Below, in pieces: positions 27,437 through 34,694 of a stretch of 41,153 nt of DNA. A program made the position numbers and the translations under genes. The DNA is from an uncultured Faecalibacterium sp. GTDB lineage: Bacteria; Bacillota; Clostridia; Oscillospirales; Ruminococcaceae. The stretch is from the NCBI GenBank assembly GCA_934561485.1, contig CAKTGS010000007.1, positions 1 to 41,153 on the forward strand. The letters run 5' to 3'. The notes beneath the pieces were generated by a model. It made no database searches, was not told the origin of the DNA, and worked only from the letters and a program-made list of their open reading frames with translations. Numbering within the stretch: the first letter of the stretch is position 1; the number at the start of each line of letters is the position of its first letter.

Positions 27437-27464
27437 ATTTCGTATAATGCACGTTATGCGAAAT
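27437..27464. other. dif: dif-like chromosome dimer resolution site
   Basis: Arms ATTTCGTATAA (27437-27447) and TTATGCGAAAT (27454-27464) flank the 6-nt centre TGCACG. This is the exact 11-6-11 geometry of Xer recombination sites, with the conserved inner ATAA/TTAT. Compared by eye with E. coli dif, the right (XerD-side) arm matches 9 of 11 and the left 7 of 11; both arms match Bacillus dif at 8 of 11. A Xer-type recombinase gene starts 430 bp away, and gene orientation converges on it. Confidence 0.8.
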
Positions 27465-27595
27465 TAAGGGGAGCGAAAAAGCCCTCTTTTTCAAATTTCA
27501 GGCCTTTCCGAGCCTTTTGGCCCGCTCAGACCAACTTGAGTGCTTTTTGTACCGACTTCGTCATTTTGCACGGTTTTATAAAATAACTGTTCCGC

Positions 27596-27627
27596 GTTTT
27601 ATTATTTCATTGTTTTATTATTTCATT
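27596..27627. repeat. Tandem duplication of a 16-bp AT-rich unit
   Basis: GTTTTATTATTTCATT occurs twice head to tail (27596-27611 and 27612-27627) without mismatch, 130 bp from the dif-like site. Confidence 0.85.
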
Positions 27628-27673
27628 TTAAAATCGTTTCTGTAAAACCGCTCTTTTAAAATAAAACAATCTT
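27610..27673. repeat. AT-rich inverted repeat
   Basis: ATTGTTTTATT at the left is matched by AATAAAACAAT at the right, and TTTTAAAA occurs in both arms. The left arm carries an extra eight bases (TTATTTCA). The element overlaps the tandem 16-bp repeat. Confidence 0.65.
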
Positions 27674-27894
27674 CCATTTCAACACTCATTGTTTGGCTGC
27701 ACAGTTCGGATTCGGTGTATTGCTGGCCAAAGTCGAATGCTTTGCTGCAGGTTGCTCTAATTTTATTTTATAAATATCACAGTGCCGTCCGTTCGATTAA
27801 CTCGACCCATTTTGCAGAGCCTTTGGAATCTCTGTAAATGGTATCCAGTGCAGCGTGTCAGATCAGATATCAGTCTCAGCTAACGAGCTGTGTT

Positions 27895-29106
27895 TCAGTT
27901 AGTATCGGGTGGTGTCTCATCTTTGCTGTCTGCAATCAGGTCCGATACATCAATGCGCAGCCCTTCCTGAGCAGCACCTTCAAAGGCTTTCATCGGCTGT
28001 GAAGCGTCCGGCTGGTCCGCAGGTTCCGACTGTACGGTTTCCCCGCTCTCCCCTGTTTTTGCTTCTGTTGTATCCAAGCTGCTTTTTGCACGTTTGGACG
28101 TCACTTTTCCAAGTGGGTTTTCCTCAATGGCAGCGCGCACCTGAAACTCCTGCAGATGGGTGTAAATTTGTGTCGTACTTACGTTGCTATGTCCAAGCAG
28201 CTGCTTGAGCGTCAGAATATCCACATTGCCGGTCTGATACATCAGGGTTGCTGCCGTATGACGCAGTTTATGGGTGGAAAAGCCTTTCAGGCCGGCAGCC
28301 GCCATAGCGCCGGAGATCAACTGTTCCACCCTGCGGTTTGTAATACGTTCTTTGCGCCGCCTGGTTACAAACACTGCCTTTTCTTTGGGCGAAAGCCCCT
28401 CCATGGAGTTCCGTTTGTTCAGGTAGAGCTGCAACGCTTCCATGCAGGCGGCATTCAGGTAGACCATGCGTTCCTTATGGCCTTTGCCAAACAGCCGGAT
28501 CTGGCGGTTTTCCAAATCAATATCGTCCAGATTCATCCCAACCAGCTCCGACAAACGCATCCCGCAGTTCAAAAAAAGCACGACCATGCAATAATCCCGT
28601 TCCGGAAAATCGCTCTGGCTGCGGGTGCTTTCCAGCAGTTCCACAGACTGTTCTGCGGTAAGATATTTGGGCAGAACCTTGTCCTGCTTGGGTGGGTGGA
28701 TGGCCGCCGTGGGGTCCTGTTCCAGTTTATTGACCTGGTTGACCATGTAATCGTAAAAGCCGTGCAGACTGGCCAGCCGCCGGGCTGTGGAGGACTTTTT
28801 GTTGCCGCATTCCCGGTTCAGAAAATACAGGTATTCGTAGATATCCTCCTTGGTCACGCTGCCCCAAAATGCCGTGTCAAGGCCTTTGGGGTCAATATCC
28901 TTCATAAGGGCATCTTCCGGCACAAGACCGCGGCGGCGCTTCATAAACCGGCTGAAGCTGCGCAGATCACAATAATAGCTGAACGCCGTGTTGGCGCTTT
29001 TGCCGGCGATCACTTCCAGATACCGTACATATTCCACGATGTCCGGGGAAGCATCATCAAAAGGTTTGTGTTTGCCGGGGTTTCTTTCATCCAGATATAT
29101 CGACAT
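27895..29106 (-). CDS. Xer-type tyrosine recombinase with C-terminal tail
   Basis: 403 aa. The N-terminal core-binding domain (about 20-140, with SVTKEDIYEYLYFLNRECGNKKSSTARRLASL) precedes a complete catalytic domain: Arg184 (NCGMRLSELVG), Lys208 (FGKGHKERMV), His279-Arg282 (THKLRHTA), His306 (LLGHSNVSTTQ) and Tyr315 (IYTH). XerC/XerD are about 300 aa. This protein has a longer N-terminus, reminiscent of XerS, and a 70-residue hydrophilic acidic tail (334-403). It would resolve chromosome dimers at the adjacent dif-like site, either alone or with a partner elsewhere. It is 10 bp downstream of radA and probably cotranscribed. An integron or phage integrase is less likely, as no att duplication or cargo is seen. 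Confidence 0.88.
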   Translation of the reverse strand: MSIYLDERNPGKHKPFDDASPDIVEYVRYLEVIAGKSANTAFSYYCDLRSFSRFMKRRRGLVPEDALMKDIDPKGLDTAFWGSVTKEDIYEYLYFLNRECGNKKSSTARRLASLHGFYDYMVNQVNKLEQDPTAAIHPPKQDKVLPKYLTAEQSVELLESTRSQSDFPERDYCMVVLFLNCGMRLSELVGMNLDDIDLENRQIRLFGKGHKERMVYLNAACMEALQLYLNKRNSMEGLSPKEKAVFVTRRRKERITNRRVEQLISGAMAAAGLKGFSTHKLRHTAATLMYQTGNVDILTLKQLLGHSNVSTTQIYTHLQEFQVRAAIEENPLGKVTSKRAKSSLDTTEAKTGESGETVQSEPADQPDASQPMKAFEGAAQEGLRIDVSDLIADSKDETPPDTN

Positions 29107-29116
29107 TGTTTCCTCT

Positions 29117-30529
29117 TTACAACCGGTCGTTTTTCAAAGCCTGAATGGCATCCGAGAGATATGCTGCACCGATCAGCTTCATGCCGGGATAATCAGCTGG
29201 GTTCAGGTGATTCAGGCTGTGTTTGGGTACAACAGCACGTTCAAAACCGATGCGTTCCGCTTCGTGCAAGCGCTGTTCCAAGTTTGGCACACTGCGCACC
29301 TCGCCGCCCAGGCCTACTTCACCAATGGCAATCAGCTTATCACTGATGGGACGGTCCAGCAGCGAGGATACCATGCTCAGGCAGACTGAAAGATCGCAGG
29401 CGGTATCCCGCAGTGCAATACCGCCCACAATGTTCACATACACATCCAGGTTGCCAAAGAAGTAGCCTGCACGCTTTTCCAGCACAGCAATGAGCAGGTT
29501 CATGCGGTTGTAGTCATAGCCGCTGCAGGCACGGCGCGGTGCCGGAAAATTGGTCTTGGTGGCAAGGGCTTGAATCTCGCTCAGGATGGGACGGCTGCCC
29601 TCCATGGTGCAGGCTACGCAGTTGCCGGAAACCCCCAGCGGACGGCCTTCCAGCAGCATCTGCGAGGGGTTTTCGATCTCGGTCAGGCCGGTGCCGGTCA
29701 TATCAAACATGCCCAGCTCATTGGTGGAGCCATAGCGGTTCTTGGCGGCACGCAGAATGCGGTACGGCAGCATTTTGTCGCCCTCAAAATAGAGCACTGT
29801 ATCCACGATGTGTTCCATAACCTTGGGGCCGGCAATGGCACCGTCCTTGTTCACGTGACCCACGATAAACATGGGAATCTCCTGCTTTTTGGCCACTGCC
29901 AGCAGGCGGGCAGCGCTCTCTTTCACCTGGCTGACCGTGCCGGAGGAAGAGGAAATGTCCATGCAGCGCATGGTCTGAATGGAGTCGATCACCACAAGGT
30001 CCGGCTGTTCCTTCTCGATCAGGCCGCAGATCTCATCCACATCGTTTTCTGCAGCCAGAAAGATGTTATCCTGCGGGATCTTGAGCCGTGCGGCCCGCAG
30101 TTTGACCTGCCGCACGGATTCTTCGCCGGTAATATACAGCACGCTGTGCTGGTTGGAAATGGCCCCGCACAGCTGCAGCAGCATGGTGGATTTGCCCACA
30201 CCCGGTTCACCGCTCAGCAGAACCACGCCGCCCAGCACAATGCCACCGCCCAGCACACGGTCCAGTTCAGAAATGCCGGTCAGGATGCGGCTCTTTTCTT
30301 CGGTGGTGCTGATCTCCGACAGCCGCCGGGCCGTCAGGCTGGTCACACCTTCCTGCCGGGCTGCGGCCGCCTGCTTTGCGGCTGCCGTCCCGGCCTTGGG
30401 GGGCTCGGCAACCACATCTTCGTTCATGGTATTCCAGCTTCCGCAGCTGGGGCAGCGGCCCATCCAGCGGGGGCTTGTCTCTCCACAGTTGGAACACACA
30501 TAAACGGTTTTTAGCTTGGGTTCTCTCAT
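29117..30529 (-). CDS. radA: RadA, DNA repair/recombination protein
   Basis: 470 aa. RadA (Sms) is a RecA-like, Lon-like branch-migration factor. The N-terminal zinc finger has Cys12, Cys15, Cys26 and Cys29 (CSNCGETSPRWMGRCPSCGSWN). Walker A is GEPGVGKST, and the RadA signature KNRYGSTNELGMF is present (more often KNRFG). The C-terminal Lon-protease-like domain shows NIVGGIALRDTACDLSVCLSMVSS and GEVGLGGEVRSV. ATG 30529 has CAGGAG upstream. It has its own promoter and leads the radA-xer unit toward the dif-like site. Confidence 0.97.
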   Translation of the reverse strand: MREPKLKTVYVCSNCGETSPRWMGRCPSCGSWNTMNEDVVAEPPKAGTAAAKQAAAARQEGVTSLTARRLSEISTTEEKSRILTGISELDRVLGGGIVLGGVVLLSGEPGVGKSTMLLQLCGAISNQHSVLYITGEESVRQVKLRAARLKIPQDNIFLAAENDVDEICGLIEKEQPDLVVIDSIQTMRCMDISSSSGTVSQVKESAARLLAVAKKQEIPMFIVGHVNKDGAIAGPKVMEHIVDTVLYFEGDKMLPYRILRAAKNRYGSTNELGMFDMTGTGLTEIENPSQMLLEGRPLGVSGNCVACTMEGSRPILSEIQALATKTNFPAPRRACSGYDYNRMNLLIAVLEKRAGYFFGNLDVYVNIVGGIALRDTACDLSVCLSMVSSLLDRPISDKLIAIGEVGLGGEVRSVPNLEQRLHEAERIGFERAVVPKHSLNHLNPADYPGMKLIGAAYLSDAIQALKNDRL

Positions 30530-30565
30530 GAAAAGCTCCTGTCTGATCTCAAAACGATTTTCTTT

Positions 30566-30594
30566 ATTGTATCATACCGGCTGGCTGCCTGCAA
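30566..30594 (-). promoter_or_regulatory. Promoter of radA-xer
   Basis: On the minus strand TTGCAG (30594-30589), a 17-nt spacer and TACAAT (30571-30566) with TGA directly before it. It lies 37 bp upstream of the radA start. Confidence 0.75.
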
Positions 30595-30602
30595 GAAAAG
30601 CG

Positions 30603-31337
30603 TCAGCAAAATTGCATTCCCAGATAGGAAATGCCGGTGGCTGCGCCGCACAGCGGAACCAGCAGGACCAGTGTGATGGCATACTGCCCCAACAGTGCAT
30701 GCGTGCCGGAAAAGGCCTGTCCCCCCTGCTTCCAGAACGAATAGGCATGGATCTGTGCACTGACCTGCAAGGCGACCGCCCCAAACACGCACAGGCAGGC
30801 CGCTGCGCAGGCTGCCGGAATGCCGGTAAAAAGCGGCCACACCGGCAGGCCGCTCTGCGCCGAGAGCAGCTGGGTGAACAGCATCCCGCTGCCCAGACCG
30901 TACAGCATCATCAATAAAAAAATGAGAACCGGTCCCAGTGCGGAAAGCCCAAATAAAAGCAATGCCGTTGTCAGGGCTGTCAAGGTCAGATACTCGGCGC
31001 TGAATAACCCTGCCGCAGCCCGGAGATCCACCGCCGAAAAAATTGTGCGCCAGGCATCCATGTAATATTCCAGCACTTCCAGCTGGCGGGCATCGCACAG
31101 TGCCTGCAGGCCGCCTGCTGCGGCTGCTCCGATTAAAAATGCCGCGGCCAGCAGCCAGCAATCTGCCGTAGAATGCCTGTGCGGAGCTACTTTGCGGGGC
31201 CGCGCTGCAGGCGGCATCTCTGTTTGCGGCTGCACCGGCTGCATTTCCACTGTAGGAGTCGGTGCAGCGTCTGCCGCCGGAGCGTCCGACAGCAGCAAAG
31301 GCACTTCAGCGGATTCGGTTGGTTGATATACCCACAT
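30603..31337 (-). CDS. SpoIIM-like membrane protein
   Basis: 244 aa. A disordered Pro/Ala-rich N-terminus (about 1-55) is followed by five or so membrane helices. The middle part (EYLTLTALTTALLLFGLSALGPVLIFLLMMLYGLGSGMLFTQLL) matches the SpoIIM pattern of a soluble segment after helix 1, then two closely spaced helices with a G-P turn and a glycine-rich helix. SpoIIM works with SpoIID and SpoIIP in forespore engulfment. In Bacillus spoIIM lies close to xerD, and here a Xer gene is two genes away. AGGAGGAG precedes ATG 31337. The 75-aa N-terminal extension is unusual. Identification is by pattern only. Confidence 0.55.
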   Translation of the reverse strand: MWVYQPTESAEVPLLLSDAPAADAAPTPTVEMQPVQPQTEMPPAARPRKVAPHRHSTADCWLLAAAFLIGAAAAGGLQALCDARQLEVLEYYMDAWRTIFSAVDLRAAAGLFSAEYLTLTALTTALLLFGLSALGPVLIFLLMMLYGLGSGMLFTQLLSAQSGLPVWPLFTGIPAACAAACLCVFGAVALQVSAQIHAYSFWKQGGQAFSGTHALLGQYAITLVLLVPLCGAATGISYLGMQFC

Positions 31338-31374
31338 TGTTTGCTCCTCCTGCCTTGCTTGAATTCATGCAGTT

Positions 31375-31776
31375 TCAGGTGCGGCGGTGCCGTCTCTGCT
31401 CTTTTTTCAGCATTCCCAGAATGCCGCCGCAGCCGCTGCACGCCAGAATGGCCGCAAAGCGCAGCCCATGTTCCGTGCCCGGAACGGAACCGCGCAGTGC
31501 CATCAATGCCAGGAGAACTGCCACAAAGGCGGCTCCCTGTACAAGACCGGTCAGCAGGCCGCGCTCCCGCTTGAAAAATGCTGCAAGAAATCCGCTGCAA
31601 AAGCTGCCAAAACATACAGCACCGGCAGCCAGCGGCCCGGCCAGGGATGTAGACAACCCACGTGCCGCCATCAGATTTGCCAGGCCCAGCAAAAGCAGTG
31701 CCGTCAGTGCAGTTCCGGCCCCGGCTGCCGCCAGAAAAACGCCCGGCCCCGCCGGGATCAGATGCTTTTCAGACAT
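31375..31776 (-). CDS. TIGR04086-family small membrane protein
   Basis: 133 aa with four predicted membrane helices: AGPGVFLAAAGAGTALTALLLLGLA, GPLAAGAVCFGSFCSGFLAAFF, GLLTGLVQGAAFVAVLLALMAL and LRFAAILACSGCGGILGML. A basic C-terminus follows. Length, topology and position directly after yajC match the TIGR04086/DUF3792 family of unknown function found in clostridia. ATG 31776 is chosen over 31830 because GGGAGG lies 9 nt upstream. Unusually, that ribosome site is inside the 3' arm of a terminator hairpin whose T tract runs straight into the ATG. The gene lies 37 bp ahead of the SpoIIM-like gene. Confidence 0.75.
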   Translation of the reverse strand: MSEKHLIPAGPGVFLAAAGAGTALTALLLLGLANLMAARGLSTSLAGPLAAGAVCFGSFCSGFLAAFFKRERGLLTGLVQGAAFVAVLLALMALRGSVPGTEHGLRFAAILACSGCGGILGMLKKEQRRHRRT

Positions 31777-31822
31777 AAAAACGCGCCTCCCTGCCAATAC
31801 ACTATGCAGGAAGACGCGTTTT
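31777..31822 (-). terminator. Terminator/attenuator after yajC that contains the next ribosome site
   Basis: On the minus strand AAAACGCGTCTTCCTGC pairs over 17 bp (two G-U) with the segment ending in GCGCGTTTT; the loop is 11 nt. Five T residues then end exactly at the ATG of the TIGR04086 gene (31776). The ribosome site GGGAGG (31791-31786) is in the 3' arm. Stem formation would both terminate transcription and hide the ribosome site. Confidence 0.75.
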
Positions 31823-31842
31823 CTATGCACACAATGCGGAAG

Positions 31843-32160
31843 TTACTTCTTGTCGGAAGAGGACTTGTCCATGTTCAGCTTTTCAACCGAAGAGATTGCA
31901 GTCTTGGTGAAGCGGATCTTCACACGGTCTGCACCGGTCTCCAGAACAAAGGTGTCATCCTTAATGGCAACGACACGGCCGATCACACCGCCAATGGTGG
32001 TGACCTGATCGCCGATCTCCAGGCTGCTGCGCATGGCGGCATCCTTCTTTTCCTGCTTCTTCTGCGGACGGTAGATCATGAAGTACAGCAGAACCAGCAT
32101 CAGCGCCAGCGTAAAGAACAGGCTGATGTAGCCCTCGGACGTGGTGGTCAGAAATTGCAT
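31843..32160 (-). CDS. yajC: YajC, preprotein translocase auxiliary subunit
   Basis: 105 aa. One membrane helix (ISLFFTLALMLVLLYFMIY) is followed by the YajC signature RPQKKQEKKDAAMRSSLEIGDQVTTIGGVIGRVVAIKDDTFVLET. YajC associates with SecDF and SecYEG; SecDF itself is encoded at 4.2 kb. The usual tgt-yajC order is kept. AGAGGAG lies upstream of ATG 32160. It has its own promoter in the 73-bp gap after tgt and is followed by the terminator/attenuator at 31777-31822. Confidence 0.95.
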   Translation of the reverse strand: MQFLTTTSEGYISLFFTLALMLVLLYFMIYRPQKKQEKKDAAMRSSLEIGDQVTTIGGVIGRVVAIKDDTFVLETGADRVKIRFTKTAISSVEKLNMDKSSSDKK

Positions 32161-32195
32161 TTGGCAAAATCTCCTCTCAAATTTCAGATAAACTT

Positions 32196-32224
32196 ATTAT
32201 AACCTCTTGCACGACAGGTTGCAA
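32196..32224 (-). promoter_or_regulatory. Promoter of yajC
   Basis: On the minus strand TTGCAA (32224-32219), a 17-nt spacer and a perfect TATAAT (32201-32196). It is 35 bp upstream of yajC and 10 bp past the tgt stop. Confidence 0.8.
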
Positions 32225-32233
32225 GGCTTATTC

Positions 32234-33442
<1,209 letters not shown>

Positions 33443-33457
33443 TTCTTCAGAAATATT

Positions 33458-33486
33458 ATTTTAGCAGAGAAGTTCTGCTTTTTCAA
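33458..33486 (-). promoter_or_regulatory. Promoter of tgt with palindromic spacer
   Basis: On the minus strand TTGAAA (33486-33481), a 17-nt spacer and TAAAAT (33463-33458) with an upstream TGC. AGCAGA (33463-33468) and TCTGCT (33474-33479) form a palindrome that fills the spacer and touches the -10, a candidate operator. Confidence 0.65.
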
Positions 33487-33498
33487 CACAAAACGGAT

Positions 33499-34527
33499 TT
33501 ACAGAATCAGCATCGCATCGCCAAAACTGAAAAAGCGGTAGCGTTCCTCAACGGCTACTTTGTAGGCAGCCATGGTCTTTTCGTAGCCGTACAGAGCGGA
33601 CACCAGCATGATCAGGGTGCTTTCCGGCAGGTGGAAGTTGGTGATCAGGCCGTCAATGCAATGAAACTTGACGCCCGGATACAGGAAGATGGAAGTGTTG
33701 CCGCTGCAGGCTTTGATTTCGCCATACTTGGCGGCCACAGCTTCCAGGGTGCGGCAGCTGGTGGTGCCCACGGCAATCACACGGTGCCCGGCGGCTTTGG
33801 TATCCCGGATGCGCTGTGCGGTTTCTTCGCTGATGGAATACCATTCGCTGTGCATCTTATGGTCAGTGATCTCGTCCTCCATCACCGGGCGGAAGGTGCC
33901 AAGGCCCACATGCAGGGTCACTTCAGCAATGCCAACGCCCTTGGCGCGGATGGTCTCCATCAGTTCCGGGGTAAAATGCAGGCCGGCCGTGGGGGCTGCT
34001 GCACTGCCCAGCTCCTTGGCATAAACCGTCTGATACTGGCTCTGATCTTCCAGCTGCTTTGTGATATAGGGCGGCAGCGGCATTTTGCCAAATTCGTCCA
34101 GCTTTTCATAAAGCGTCTCGGTGTCATAATAGAATGTAACGTACTTGTTGCCGTCCTCCATGGTCTCGTCCACAACGGCAGTCAGGCTGCCATCGCCAAA
34201 GCTGACTTTGGTACCGGGCTGCATCCGCTTGCCAGGCTTGGCCAGGCACTCCCACTGGTCCCCCTTCACCTGCCGCAGAAGCAGCAGTTCACAGACTGCA
34301 CCGGTGGGCTGCTTGATGCCTACGATGCGCGCCGGCAGAACCTTGGAGTTGTTCACCACCAGCAGATCGCCCGGCTCCAGGAAGTCCGGTAGGTCGTGGA
34401 AGATCTTGTGCTGGATGCTGTCATCCTTCTGGCTCAGTACCATCAGCCGGGCAGTGTCACGCGGGTCTGCCGGTTCCTGTGCAATGAGCTCTTTGGGTAA
34501 ATCATACCAAAAATCTTTTTTCAACAT
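33499..34527 (-). CDS. queA: S-adenosylmethionine:tRNA ribosyltransferase-isomerase
   Basis: 342 aa, usual length. QueA transfers and rearranges the ribosyl part of SAM onto preQ1-tRNA to form epoxyqueuosine. Recognisable stretches are FWYDLPKELIAQEPADPRDTARLM near the start, DLLVVNNSKVLPARI, ELLLLRQVKGDQWECLAKPGKR, GSAAAPTAGLHFT, and EVTLHVGLGTFRPV. DGLITNFHLPESTLIMLVSALYG lies near the C-terminus. ATG 34527 is favoured over 34536 because GGAAAGG is too close to the latter and the family begins with this segment. It is the first gene of a leftward queA-tgt-yajC run and has a good promoter. Confidence 0.96.
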   Translation of the reverse strand: MLKKDFWYDLPKELIAQEPADPRDTARLMVLSQKDDSIQHKIFHDLPDFLEPGDLLVVNNSKVLPARIVGIKQPTGAVCELLLLRQVKGDQWECLAKPGKRMQPGTKVSFGDGSLTAVVDETMEDGNKYVTFYYDTETLYEKLDEFGKMPLPPYITKQLEDQSQYQTVYAKELGSAAAPTAGLHFTPELMETIRAKGVGIAEVTLHVGLGTFRPVMEDEITDHKMHSEWYSISEETAQRIRDTKAAGHRVIAVGTTSCRTLEAVAAKYGEIKACSGNTSIFLYPGVKFHCIDGLITNFHLPESTLIMLVSALYGYEKTMAAYKVAVEERYRFFSFGDAMLIL

Positions 34528-34551
34528 AGTGTGCATTTGCCTTTCCGATGA

Positions 34552-34581
34552 TTGACACGGACACCGTATCAATGATATCAT
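34552..34581 (+). promoter_or_regulatory. Promoter of asd
   Basis: A perfect TTGACA (34552-34557), an 18-nt spacer and TATCAT (34576-34581). The -10 lies in the 10-bp palindrome ATGATATCAT (34572-34581), a possible operator. The asd start is about 105 nt downstream, and the transcript would cross the opposing queA promoter. Confidence 0.65.
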
Positions 34582-34603
34582 AAAATCTGTATAAGCAGTG
34601 TCT

Positions 34604-34632
34604 ATTATATTGCATAGGCGTCCGGTTTGCAA
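34604..34632 (-). promoter_or_regulatory. Promoter of queA
   Basis: On the minus strand TTGCAA (34632-34627), a 17-nt spacer and a perfect TATAAT (34609-34604). It faces the asd promoter, so the two transcripts overlap at their 5' ends. Confidence 0.75.
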
Positions 34633-34694
34633 GCCGTGTTCTGTGTAATGCAAAGATTTGTCACTTGTCTTTTTTGAAAGGAAAGGTGCTGGAA

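Larger units (their letters stand above)
27293..27894. other. 600-bp AT-rich gene-free region around the dif-like site
   Basis: No ORF with a ribosome site is present. It holds, in order: a hairpin with a minus-strand T run, the amidase terminator, a dif-like site, a 7-bp hairpin GAAAAAG/CTTTTTC (27475-27492), a tandem 16-bp repeat, an AT-rich inverted repeat, and a CCATTT..CAGAG / CTCTG..AAATGG inverted repeat (27807-27841). The base composition contrasts sharply with the flanking genes. Confidence 0.6.

Noticed and set aside
27437..27464. Reading the dif-like palindrome as a promoter (it contains TATAAT) or a terminator
   Set aside because: There is no -35 at a suitable distance, no gene follows, and the 11-6-11 arm layout beside a Xer gene is explained better by a recombination site.
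27895..29106. Phage or integron integrase
   Set aside because: No tRNA target, attachment duplication, gene cassettes or phage genes nearby; it is in a housekeeping operon with radA.
34582..34694. Lysine riboswitch ahead of asd
   Set aside because: The leader is only about 105 nt and lacks the L-box core; an L-box needs about 170 nt.
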